From Salinivirgaceae bacterium (GTDB lineage: Bacteria; Bacteroidota; Bacteroidia; Bacteroidales; SZUA-534): a stretch of DNA of 52,450 nucleotides. Under the pieces are notes generated by a model. The model ran no database searches. It was not told where the DNA came from and saw only the letters and a program-made list of their open reading frames with translations. The stretch is from NCBI GenBank assembly GCA_016342715.1, contig JAEINW010000014.1, forward strand, positions 1-52,450, given 5' to 3'. Shown in pieces: positions 27,900-35,525 of the stretch (its first letter is position 1; each line of letters begins with the position of its first letter). A program made the translations under genes and the position numbers.

Positions 27900-28853
27900 T
27901 TAGTAAGTTATACCGTTTTTAAATTGGTTCATTAGCTTATTCCATGCGCTTTCAAGTTTGGGCGCAAATAGAAACATACTTAGGGCTAAAACATATCCAG
28001 CAAGCATATCAATAAAGTAATGATAGCGTAAATATAAAGTTGCAATAAATAGTGAAATAGCAAAGGGTAGAACTATATAAAAGAACCAACGTAAATATTT
28101 AAATGAGAAAAGTAATGTTAGCATAGTAACTCCATTGTGCAAACTCGGAAAACAATCGCGGCGAGTATATTCCGAAATTTCATAATTTATAATATGTGAA
28201 ATTTTGTCTGTTATTATTCCGCCATCTAAATGAACACTAAATAAATGGGAAAGTGTAAACTTTGGACCAACTGCGGGAAAAATTACGTAGCCAATGTATC
28301 CAACGTAAAATGTTAAGATGGTTCCTGCTAAAACGGTTCTGAAATTTTTATAGTCTCCTTTAAAATATAATATAGCCGGCAATAACATGGGGTAAATAAA
28401 GAACATACTATATGAAAAGTACATGTAATCTGTCATTGGTTTCGAAATAAATTGTTCTAACCAAATGCCTGGTTGAACGCCCAATAAAAATTCATCAATC
28501 TTAATTAAAAGTGGATCGATATCGTTTGGATTTATGAGATGCACCATATTGTGCATGTTGGTGTAAATTAAGATACATAATCCGAATGGCAGAATTTCGC
28601 GCAAGAATTGCAAAAACTTTACAAAATATATTCCCACAATATGTTTTTGAAATATTTTTAAATCTTTGGTTTTAATTATTCCCAAGAAGACAATAAACGT
28701 AATAAGCGTACCAACAAAGCGGTCAATGTCGCTTTTGTAAAAACCCTCTTTATCGTGGAACAACACCATGAAAATTACCATTGGAATAAACAAGAGAAGA
28801 GCTAAAAATTCTTCCAAACGCAATTTGAAAATAAGTGTATATATTTTTCTCAT
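27900..28853 (-). CDS. PAP2-family membrane phosphatase/phosphotransferase (AUR1-like)
   Basis: The roughly 317-residue polytopic membrane protein (start at ATG 28853; an upstream ATG adds 13 residues) has about six membrane segments and the C-terminal PAP2 motifs FPSLHNG (P-S-x-H) and LRYHYFIDMLAG (R-x5-H-x3-D-like). It resembles the inositol phosphorylceramide synthase-like PAP2_3 group, so it may be a lipid phosphatase or a phosphosphingolipid synthase; Bacteroidota do make sphingolipids. The gene is divergent from the TetR gene, with 204 bp between starts. Confidence 0.8.
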   Translation of the reverse strand: MRKIYTLIFKLRLEEFLALLLFIPMVIFMVLFHDKEGFYKSDIDRFVGTLITFIVFLGIIKTKDLKIFQKHIVGIYFVKFLQFLREILPFGLCILIYTNMHNMVHLINPNDIDPLLIKIDEFLLGVQPGIWLEQFISKPMTDYMYFSYSMFFIYPMLLPAILYFKGDYKNFRTVLAGTILTFYVGYIGYVIFPAVGPKFTLSHLFSVHLDGGIITDKISHIINYEISEYTRRDCFPSLHNGVTMLTLLFSFKYLRWFFYIVLPFAISLFIATLYLRYHYFIDMLAGYVLALSMFLFAPKLESAWNKLMNQFKNGITY

Positions 28854-29026
28854 AAACTGTTTGCTTTTTATAGTCAATAAAATAATTGGCAAATGTAATT
28901 AATTTGAGTTAATATTTTGAACGAACTTGTGGTCGTGTTATAAAGTGCACAACAACAGGCGCATGGTAATAGAATTTTAAAAATAATTGTCAAATAATTT
29001 GGAATTTAGTTTTAACACACTTAACT

Positions 29027-29046
29027 TTGACCAATCGTTCAGTCAA
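29027..29046. promoter_or_regulatory. Putative TetR operator
   Basis: TTGAC (29027-29031) and GTCAA (29042-29046) form an inverted repeat around CAATCGTTCA, ending 11 bp before the TetR start codon. Sites of the form TGACC-N-GTTCAGTCA are typical for TetR/AcrR autoregulators. This suggests autoregulation and possibly control of the following transport cluster. Confidence 0.55.
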
Positions 29047-29057
29047 AAACAATTATT

Positions 29058-29639
29058 ATGCCAAGAACAAAAGAACAATTTGAAGAAATCCGTTTAGAAA
29101 AAGCGAAAATGATAAAGCAAGTTGCTTTGGAACTTTTTGCAAATAATGGATATTATCAAACATCAATATCTGAAATTGCCAAAGCGGCAAATATATCAAA
29201 AGGATTAATTTATAATTATTTTGAAAGTAAAGATGAGCTTTTACGTGATATTATTAATTCGATGATTAATGAAATTTATGCTTCGTTTGATAGAAATCAT
29301 GATGGTGAACTAACAGGTGACGAGTTTGAATTTTTTGTGCGCGAAGCCTTTCGCTTGCAAAAAGAAAAGCGTGAGTTTTATAAAATGTATTACGTTTTGT
29401 TAATGCAGCCAAATATTCAGGAAATAATTAATCACGCATCGGGTGAACTCATGCAAAATGTGATGGCAATAACCTACCAATATTTCAAGAAACATTTTCA
29501 AGATCCTGAAACTGAAATGCTTTTGTATTCTTCGTTAGTTAAAGGATTGAGTATGCAGTATGTTTTTGCACCTGAGAATTTTAGCGATGAAATATTTGAA
29601 AAAGCGATAAATAGAATAATTGAATTTCACAAACGATAA
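29058..29639 (+). CDS. TetR/AcrR regulator containing an EF-hand-like loop
   Basis: A 193-residue TetR family regulator. The N-terminal helix-turn-helix is clear (ALELFANNGYYQTSISEIAKAANISKGLIYNYFESKDELL, residues 23-62). Residues 78-89 read DRNHDGELTGDE, matching the canonical EF-hand calcium loop D-x-N-x-D-G-x-L-x-x-D-E, with flanking F77 and the FEFF helix after it. The loop lies where the DNA-binding and ligand domains join, so Ca2+ might influence DNA binding; this is inference. It heads the LolA-like/ABC cluster in the same direction, 12 bp before the next gene. Confidence 0.88.
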   Translation: MPRTKEQFEEIRLEKAKMIKQVALELFANNGYYQTSISEIAKAANISKGLIYNYFESKDELLRDIINSMINEIYASFDRNHDGELTGDEFEFFVREAFRLQKEKREFYKMYYVLLMQPNIQEIINHASGELMQNVMAITYQYFKKHFQDPETEMLLYSSLVKGLSMQYVFAPENFSDEIFEKAINRIIEFHKR

Positions 29640-29651
29640 ATCCTTAAAATT

Positions 29652-30401
29652 ATGAACAAGAAAATTTTTACAACTGGGATATTAGCTGTAAGTTTTTTAT
29701 TTACTGTCTTTGCACAGGATGCAAAAGAGATAATTAAAAAAGCCGACGATAAATTTCAGGGAAATTCGAATAAAAGCGAAATGTCAATGTCAATTATTCG
29801 ACCGGCTTATACAAGAACCATTGAATTTAAAAACTGGTCCTTAGACCGAGATTATTTTATGACCATTGTTACTGCTCCTGCAAAGGACAAGGGTCAAGTT
29901 TTTATGAAACATCAAAACGATATGTGGAATTATATGCCTGCCATTAATCGTATGATAAAACTCCCACCATCTATGATGTCGCAAGGCTGGATGGGATCTG
30001 ATTATTCAAACGATGATTTGGTAAAACAGTCTTCAATAGTTGTTGATTATGACCACACCATCGCAAAAAGCGAAACAATAAATGATCACGATTGCTTTAA
30101 AATTGTAATGATTCCGCATGAAGATGCCAATGTGGTTTGGGGAAAGGTAATTGTTTGGGTTGATAAAGCTTTATTCATTATGCATAAGTCTGAATATTAT
30201 GACGAAGAAGAATATTTGGTGAGAACAGAGATTGGAAAGGACATTAAAGTATTTGATGGCAGAGAGTTACCTTCAATAATTGAAATTATTCCTGCCGATG
30301 AAGAGGGACATAAAACCATCATTCAAATTAAATCAATGGATTTTGATATGGATATAAAACAATCGTTTTTTACTCAACAAAATATGAAACGGGTACGGTA
30401 A
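29652..30401 (+). CDS. LolA-like outer-membrane lipoprotein-sorting protein
   Basis: A 249-residue periplasmic protein with signal peptide (MNKKIFTTGILAVSFLFTVFAQ) and the LolA/LolB-like fold: DAKEIIKKADDKFQGNSN, FKNWSLDRDYFMTIVTAPAKDKGQVFMK, NDMWNYMPAINRMIKLPPSMM. Proteins of this type are annotated as outer-membrane lipoprotein-sorting proteins and often sit next to RND or FtsX-type transporters. It probably carries a lipid or lipoprotein between the permeases and the outer membrane. It is co-oriented with the TetR gene and the downstream ABC genes. Confidence 0.85.
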   Translation: MNKKIFTTGILAVSFLFTVFAQDAKEIIKKADDKFQGNSNKSEMSMSIIRPAYTRTIEFKNWSLDRDYFMTIVTAPAKDKGQVFMKHQNDMWNYMPAINRMIKLPPSMMSQGWMGSDYSNDDLVKQSSIVVDYDHTIAKSETINDHDCFKIVMIPHEDANVVWGKVIVWVDKALFIMHKSEYYDEEEYLVRTEIGKDIKVFDGRELPSIIEIIPADEEGHKTIIQIKSMDFDMDIKQSFFTQQNMKRVR

Positions 30402-30695
30402 ATATATTTAAACCACCATAATTCATGAGGAAAGAGATTCTGTTTGCGTAAAGTGTTGGTTTTGTTGTGTTTATTGCACATTTTGAGTTTCAAATTCATA
30501 GCCCACTTTTGGGCTATTGTATAAATTTAGGTTCTAAAACAAACACGTTGTCAATCAAGCACAAACAGCTTCTCAACCAAGCGAAGCGATCTCACGATCC
30601 CGAGAACTCGGGAGAGTAATAATTAAATCCCGAACCTTTAGCTCATGCGAAGCATAATTTTTCGGGTTAAAGAGTAATTTTTTAAAAATTAAAAG
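30402..30695. repeat. Cluster of palindromic repeats inside the transport cluster
   Basis: ATAGCCCA/TGGGCTAT (30498-30517, 4-nt loop), TCCCGAG/CTCGGGA (30598-30613, 2-nt loop) and AATCCCGAA/TTCGGGTT (about 30626-30668) lie between the LolA-like and first permease genes. There is no coding sequence. These look like dispersed palindromic repeats and could affect read-through. Confidence 0.5.
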
Positions 30696-32111
30696 ATGGA
30701 TAAATTAATAAAAATGGCTTGGCGAAATATCTGGCGAAATAAAAGGAGAACGCTTATAACGATAGCATCCATATTTTTCGCGGTATTTTTTGCAGTTATT
30801 ATGCGGGCTTTTCAATTGGGAACCTATGAGCATATGATTCATCAGGCAATAGAATCGTTTACGGGTTATATACAAATTCAAGACAAGGAATTTTTTGATG
30901 ACCCTAGTTTAGATAATTCTTTTAAATATGGAGGAGAATTAGCAAACATTGTTGAAAACAATAAAGAAATAAAAGTTGCGGTTCCACGTGTAGCATCCTT
31001 TTCATTGGCTTCAACTGGAATGCAATCAAAAGGGGTTTTGGTTACCGGTATCGATCCTTTGCGAGAAAAGGAATTGTCGAATCCCGAAATTCGAATAGTT
31101 AAATATCGATTGACAATTGAAGCAATTGAAAAGATAATGGCAGAAACAAAACTGCCCAAGAAGCAATTAGAGCTATTGAAAATCCACGAAAAAGGTTCGT
31201 TTAGTAGTTGGGCTGGCCTGGCACTCGGTTTGAGCTTAAGTGGCTCCCTAGAGGACGAATTAAAGCCCATAATAACAAAGCACACCAAATTCGAGGGACA
31301 ATATTTAAAAGTGGATGATGATGGGGTGTTGGTTTCCGACAGATTATCAAAATATTTAATGGCTGAAGTAGGTGATACTATTACTTTGCTAGGCTTGGGA
31401 TATCATGGGGTGACTGCAGCAGGAATTTTTCCAGTTCGGGGAATTGTAAAAATTCCATCACCCGATTTAGATAATAAATTAGTTTACATGACATTGTCTA
31501 AGTCTCAGCAATTTTTTGATTTAGGAAATCGAATTACATCTCTTAACATTAATTTATATGATCCTGACGAAATGATGGAGGTTCAATCTGAATTATTAGC
31601 CTCTATTAATTCCGACAAATACACAGTAAAGAATTGGGAAGAGTTTAATCCAACCATGAAACAGCAAATTGAAGGAGATAGTGTTGGAGGTGTTATTTTT
31701 ATTGGAATTTTATATTTCATAGTGCTTTTCGGAATTTTTGGAACGGTGCTTATGATGGTTGCTGAACGCAAAAGAGAGTTTGGCGTAATGGTGGCCATTG
31801 GAATGAAAAAAGCAAAACTGGTTGTAATTCTTTTTATTGAAATGATCTTTCTTGGTTTTATTGGTATGGCAACGGGGCTTGGGGCTGCGGCACCACTTAT
31901 CGTTTTAGGTAACAAAAACCCTATACGCATGACTGGCGAAATGGCTAAAATGTATGAGGATATGGGTTTTGACCCAGTTATGCCGCTAGCTTGGTTCGAT
32001 AATTATTTTGTTTGGCAAGGAGTAATTATAATGATAATGGTTATTCTTGCTTGTATATTTCCATTAGAAGGGGTACGTAAAATGAAAGTAATGAATGCCT
32101 TAAAAGCCTAA
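30696..32111 (+). CDS. ABC transporter permease 1 (FtsX/LolE/MacB type)
   Basis: A 471-residue permease: N-terminal cytoplasmic/amphipathic part and first membrane helix (MAWRNIWRNKRRTLITIASIFFAVFFAVIMRAF), a large periplasmic MacB_PCD-like domain (about 45-325), then three membrane helices with the FtsX domain (GILYFIVLFGIFGTVLMMVAERKREFGVMVAIGMKKAKL and two more). The architecture is that of LolC/LolE and MacB, which extract lipoproteins or drive envelope transport. Its partner permease is at 32728 and the ATPase at 34669. Confidence 0.92.
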   Translation: MDKLIKMAWRNIWRNKRRTLITIASIFFAVFFAVIMRAFQLGTYEHMIHQAIESFTGYIQIQDKEFFDDPSLDNSFKYGGELANIVENNKEIKVAVPRVASFSLASTGMQSKGVLVTGIDPLREKELSNPEIRIVKYRLTIEAIEKIMAETKLPKKQLELLKIHEKGSFSSWAGLALGLSLSGSLEDELKPIITKHTKFEGQYLKVDDDGVLVSDRLSKYLMAEVGDTITLLGLGYHGVTAAGIFPVRGIVKIPSPDLDNKLVYMTLSKSQQFFDLGNRITSLNINLYDPDEMMEVQSELLASINSDKYTVKNWEEFNPTMKQQIEGDSVGGVIFIGILYFIVLFGIFGTVLMMVAERKREFGVMVAIGMKKAKLVVILFIEMIFLGFIGMATGLGAAAPLIVLGNKNPIRMTGEMAKMYEDMGFDPVMPLAWFDNYFVWQGVIIMIMVILACIFPLEGVRKMKVMNALKA

Positions 32112-32200
32112 TAGAGATTGGAAAAGATTGGAAAAGATTGAGAAAGATTGAGAAAGATTGAGAAAGATTGAGAAAGATTGAATTAGATTGAGAAAGATTG
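32111..32200. repeat. Tandem array with exact 10-bp period
   Basis: Nine ATTG-ending units of AGAAAGATTG type (first copies GAAAAGATTG) follow the first permease gene with a period of exactly 10 bp. The A-tracts repeat once per helical turn, so the DNA is likely curved. The array forms the left boundary of the first four-helix-bundle gene cassette. Confidence 0.8.
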
Positions 32201-32661
32201 ATGAAGATTTGCTAACAATTAACATTAGTGATTATGGAAAACAATAATTGGATAGAATATAAAGCTGAGATTAGGGAAAGACTGAAAGCTTTTGTTTTAA
32301 AAATTCTTGAGTTATCAGAATTAATACCAAACACAACAAGAGGGAAGGTCATTAATTATCAGATTACAAAGTCTGGTTCTAGCACATATGCAAATTATAG
32401 AGCCGCGCTAAGGGCTCGATCAAAAGCGGAATTCTTTTCAAAACTTTCTATTGTAGTTGAAGAGGCGGATGAAACTGAAATGTGGCTTGATCTGATTATT
32501 TCATCAAATTTATTAAGTGATAATTTTATAAAAACACTGCATAATGAAAGTGTGGAATTATTAAAAATATTGGCAACTATGCGAAAGAGAATAGGAGATT
32601 GATTCATAAATAAAATTTCAATCTTTATTAATCTGCGAAGCATCAATCTAATTCAATCTTT
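32173..32661. mobile_element. Four-helix-bundle (S23/IVP) gene cassette 1
   Basis: AAAGATTGAATTAGATTG (32173-32190) and its perfect reverse complement (32644-32661) bracket one four-helix-bundle gene. The cassette lies between two permease genes that belong together, so it appears inserted into an existing operon. The 18-bp inverted repeat is part of the longer ATTG-rich flanks. Confidence 0.65.
32234..32602 (+). CDS. Four-helix bundle protein (S23/IVP family), copy 1
   Basis: A 122-residue all-helical protein (IEYKAEIRERLKAFVLKILELSELIP ... YRAALRARSKAEFFSKLSIVVEEADETEMWLDLI ... ILATMRKRIGD). The ARS/R-x-K-x-E-F...K-x-x-x-x-x-EEADE-x-x-x-W-L pattern and the ending MRKRI are those of the four-helix bundle family first known from intervening sequences in 23S rRNA genes. 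Its function is not established; genes of this type behave like small mobile cassettes. ATG at 32234 is chosen over the GTG at 32228. It is unrelated in sequence to the copy at 34200. Confidence 0.85.
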   Translation: MENNNWIEYKAEIRERLKAFVLKILELSELIPNTTRGKVINYQITKSGSSTYANYRAALRARSKAEFFSKLSIVVEEADETEMWLDLIISSNLLSDNFIKTLHNESVELLKILATMRKRIGD

Positions 32662-32727
32662 ATAAAGCTATTAAATTAAGAAAGAAGAATTTTAGCAATA
32701 GTAAAACATAAATAAAAACACAAGAAA

Positions 32728-34155
32728 ATGATAACTTCTATATCCTGGAAAAACGTATGGCGCAATAAATCACGAAGCATGATTGTGATTGGCGCAGTTA
32801 CTTTAGGAACCCTGTCTGGAGTTTTTGTGGCGGGAATGATGAAAGGCTGGGTGGATCAAAGAATACATAGTGCTATTCACACAGAGGTTTCGCATATAAA
32901 AATGCAACATCCTGAGTACCTAAATAACGAGGAAATAAAATATACCATTCCGAATTATTCTGAAATTGAAAATTATTTGAATAATTCGGAAAATGTAAAA
33001 GCCTGGACTAAACACACAAAAATTATGGCCATGGCTGCAACTTCACGTGGAAACACAGGTGTTATGCTAAAAGGAATTAATCCTGATGAAGAAAAGCGTG
33101 TTTCAGACCTGTACACAAATATTGTTAAAGGAGGGGGTAATTATTTCGAATCAGAATTTAAAAACCCAATTGTAATAAGTGAAAAAACAGCCGATCAGTT
33201 GCGATTAATTAATTATCAAATTACAGATAATCTGATTGATACGCTTAAGTTACTTAAAGTAAAAGATCATACTATTGAAAGTTTGGCAAGTATAAAAGAT
33301 AAACGATTTATAACTGAAAAGAAATTTAAGTCGGCTCTTGAAGAAATTTTACATAAAAATGAGATTCGGGTTCATGGCCCAGTAATAATGCAAATGGCTA
33401 AGCATTATAAGGTTAAGTCAAAAATTGTATTTACATTTTCTGGTAGTAATGGAGAGATGTCATATCAATCATTCAGAGTGGTTGGTGTTTATAAAACAGC
33501 CAATACCATGTTCGATCAAATGAATGCATTTGTTATTGCCGATGATTTAGCAAAAGTTGCTGGTTTTGAGCCTAATAAATACCATGAAATAAACATGATT
33601 ATTAATGAAGAATCTGTTGACATTAAAGATTTTTCTCAAACATTGGCTGAGAAATTTTCAGAAACCAATGTGATGACTTGGAAAGAGTTAGCTCCTGATG
33701 CCGGGATGATGGCTGACTTTATGCAAGTGTATTATTATATAATTATGGGAGTGATCTTTTTCGCTTTAGCTTTTGGAATAATAAACACCATGCTAATGGC
33801 TATACTTGAGCGAATTAAAGAACTTGGAATGTTAATGGCAATAGGCATGAACAAAAAACGGGTTTTTAATATGATTATGTTGGAAACTGTTTTCCTTACT
33901 TTAACAGGAAGTGTAGTTGGGATGATTTTGGGAGCCATTACTATTGGAATTACTGGTCGGGTTGGTTTAAACTTTTCTTCAGTGCAAGAAGGTTTTGAGG
34001 CATTTGGGTGGTCAGCCCTGGTGTATCCAAGCATTGAGCTATCTTTCTTTTTTGGTGTAACCCTAATGGTGATTGCAATTGGAATTTTAGCATCGATAAT
34101 TCCAGCACGAAAAGCTTTGAAATTGAACCCTGTAGAAGCAATTCGAATGGAGTAG
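32728..34155 (+). CDS. ABC transporter permease 2 (FtsX/LolC type)
   Basis: A 475-residue permease with the same layout as the one at 30696: N-terminal helix (WKNVWRNKSRSMIVIGAVTLGTLSGVFVAGMMKGW), a large periplasmic domain (about 45-330) and three C-terminal helices with the FtsX signature (AFGIINTMLMAILERIKELGMLMAIGMNKKRV ... LASIIPARKALKLNPVEAIRME). It probably forms a heterodimer with permease 1, driven by the ATPase at 34669. The two permeases are now separated by the S23 cassette. Confidence 0.92.
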   Translation: MITSISWKNVWRNKSRSMIVIGAVTLGTLSGVFVAGMMKGWVDQRIHSAIHTEVSHIKMQHPEYLNNEEIKYTIPNYSEIENYLNNSENVKAWTKHTKIMAMAATSRGNTGVMLKGINPDEEKRVSDLYTNIVKGGGNYFESEFKNPIVISEKTADQLRLINYQITDNLIDTLKLLKVKDHTIESLASIKDKRFITEKKFKSALEEILHKNEIRVHGPVIMQMAKHYKVKSKIVFTFSGSNGEMSYQSFRVVGVYKTANTMFDQMNAFVIADDLAKVAGFEPNKYHEINMIINEESVDIKDFSQTLAEKFSETNVMTWKELAPDAGMMADFMQVYYYIIMGVIFFALAFGIINTMLMAILERIKELGMLMAIGMNKKRVFNMIMLETVFLTLTGSVVGMILGAITIGITGRVGLNFSSVQEGFEAFGWSALVYPSIELSFFFGVTLMVIAIGILASIIPARKALKLNPVEAIRME

Positions 34156-34160
34156 AGCAG

Positions 34161-34594
34161 GTTACAAGTTTCATGTTACAAGCTTTAAAACAAAATGTTA
34201 TGAGTAGTTATAGAGATTTAGAGATTTATCAATTGAGTTATAATTTGGCTAAGGAGGTTTATTATATGACAATGAAACTTCCAAAGCATGAATTGTATGA
34301 ACAAGGCAGCCAGGTTCGAAGATCCACGCAAAGTATTAAAGATAATATTACCGAAGGTTATGGGAGAAGAAGATATAAGGCGGAATTTGTCAGATTCTTA
34401 GTTTTTGCTCATTCATCGTGTGATGAAGCAACGTCACAACTTAATATGATTAATGATATTCATTTTGTGTCAAATCCGATAAACGAATTAATCGAATCAT
34501 ATGAAGTGTTAGGTTCAAAAATATATCGATTCATAAAGTACGTTGAAGATAATTGGAAATCTGAAAAATAACTTGTAAACATGTAACTTGAAAC
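34161..34594. mobile_element. Four-helix-bundle (S23/IVP) gene cassette 2
   Basis: GTTACAAGTTTCATG-TTACAAG at 34161-34182 and its near-perfect reverse complement at 34572-34594 (two mismatches, one gap) bracket one four-helix-bundle gene between permease 2 and the ATPase gene. The repeat differs from that of cassette 1, so this is an independent insertion. Confidence 0.65.
34200..34571 (+). CDS. Four-helix bundle protein (S23/IVP family), copy 2
   Basis: A 123-residue helical protein from the ATG at 34200 (MSSYRDLEIYQLSYNLAKEVY; an in-frame upstream ATG adds nine residues inside the inverted repeat). YRDLEIYQ, LYEQGSQVRRSTQSIKDNITEGYGRR, AEFVRFLVFAHSSCDEATSQL and the C-terminal LGSKIYRFIKYVEDNW match the 23S-rRNA-IVP-derived four-helix bundle family. 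Function is unknown. It is nested in inverted repeats between a permease and an ATPase gene of one transporter. Confidence 0.87.
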   Translation: MSSYRDLEIYQLSYNLAKEVYYMTMKLPKHELYEQGSQVRRSTQSIKDNITEGYGRRRYKAEFVRFLVFAHSSCDEATSQLNMINDIHFVSNPINELIESYEVLGSKIYRFIKYVEDNWKSEK

Positions 34595-34668
34595 ATGTAT
34601 TGCTATAATTAATAGTGCTAATTAAACAGTGTACAAAAAACTTACAAGAACATAAAAAACACACAATC

Positions 34669-35364
34669 ATGAAAGTAATAGAAATTGAAAATTTAAATAA
34701 GATATACAAAGAGTCTGAAATAGAGGTGCATGCAGTAAATGGTGTTACCCTCGATTTTGAAGAAGGTGAATTTGCTGCAATTGTTGGACCATCTGGTTCT
34801 GGAAAAACCACCTTGCTAAATATGATAGGCGGATTAGACGATCCCACTTCAGGAGAGGTAATTGTTGGCGGTTCAAGCATGAGCAAACTCAAAGGTGCGG
34901 AACTTACCGATTTTCGTTTGCATAATATTGGCTTTGTTTTTCAGTCGTATAATTTAATTCCTGTTTTAACCGCTAAGGAAAATACTGAGTTTGTCATGCG
35001 TTTGCAAGGTTTATCGGCAAAAGTTTGTGAAACACGTTCCGAAGAACTTTTAAATATTGTGGGCTTGGGCGAACGAATGAATGCCCGACCAAACAAACTT
35101 TCGGGAGGCCAGCAGCAAAGAGTGGCAGTGGCAAGGGCGCTTGCATCAAAGCCAAAATTTGTTTTGGCCGATGAACCTACAGCTAATCTCGATTCAAAAT
35201 CGACTGAAACACTACTTGAAATTATGGAAAAACTGAATAGAGAAGAAAACATCACATTTATATTTTCAACACACGATGCAAGAGTAGTAAAAAAAGCGCG
35301 TCGTGTAATTACATTGGAAGATGGTAAAATATTAAGTGATGTAACTAAAAATGGTGGGGAGTAG
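34669..35364 (+). CDS. ABC transporter ATP-binding protein (LolD/MacB type)
   Basis: A 231-residue nucleotide-binding subunit. Walker A is GPSGSGKTT, Q-loop FVFQSYNLIP, signature LSGGQQQRVAVARAL, Walker B VLADEPTANLD and the H-loop STHDAR are intact. The IEIENLNKIYKESEIEVHAVNGV start and overall length are those of LolD/FtsE/MacB-type ATPases that energise FtsX-type permeases. I start at the ATG at 34669 because 18 upstream codons in frame do not fit the family. It is the partner of the permeases at 30696 and 32728. Confidence 0.95.
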   Translation: MKVIEIENLNKIYKESEIEVHAVNGVTLDFEEGEFAAIVGPSGSGKTTLLNMIGGLDDPTSGEVIVGGSSMSKLKGAELTDFRLHNIGFVFQSYNLIPVLTAKENTEFVMRLQGLSAKVCETRSEELLNIVGLGERMNARPNKLSGGQQQRVAVARALASKPKFVLADEPTANLDSKSTETLLEIMEKLNREENITFIFSTHDARVVKKARRVITLEDGKILSDVTKNGGE

Positions 35365-35386
35365 TTTTTTATAATTTTTATTTAAT

Positions 35387-35461
35387 CCCTGACAGAGTTA
35401 TTTTGAAATGTTGTTTATAACAATTAAGCAGACTACTATTCAAATTGAAACTCTGTCAGGG
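35387..35461. repeat. REP-like hairpin, copy a
   Basis: CCCTGACAGAGTT (35387-35399) and AACTCTGTCAGGG (35449-35461) are perfect inverted repeats around a 49-bp AT-rich centre. The same arms recur at 36711-36786 and several times at 37419-37661 around a RAYT transposase gene. Confidence 0.75.
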
Positions 35462-35487
35462 TTAAAAAAATAAAAACTATTAAATAA

Positions 35488-35503
35488 AATTCCACGTGAA
35501 ACA
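35488..35503. promoter_or_regulatory. Third parS-like site
   Basis: AATTCCACGTGAAACA differs by one base from the sites after mnmG and matches TGTTTCACGTGAAACA at 13 of 16 positions. It lies 22 bp before the chosen start of the beta-barrel gene, about 10 kb from the first pair. parS sites usually cluster within tens of kb of the origin. Confidence 0.5.
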
Positions 35504-35525
35504 AGATAAAATTATTACTTGTACA

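Noticed and set aside
30981-30996. GGTTCCACGTGTAGCA inside permease 1 as a further parS site
   Set aside because: Three mismatches to the local sites, two of them in the conserved right half, and it lies in codons that fit the protein.
32111-32200. Tandem repeats considered as a CRISPR array
   Set aside because: The period is 10 bp with no spacers and no cas genes in the window; it is a simple tandem array.
33041-33056. TTCACGTGGAA word inside permease 2 as a parS site
   Set aside because: Only the 11-bp core matches; the flanks differ from the intergenic copies.
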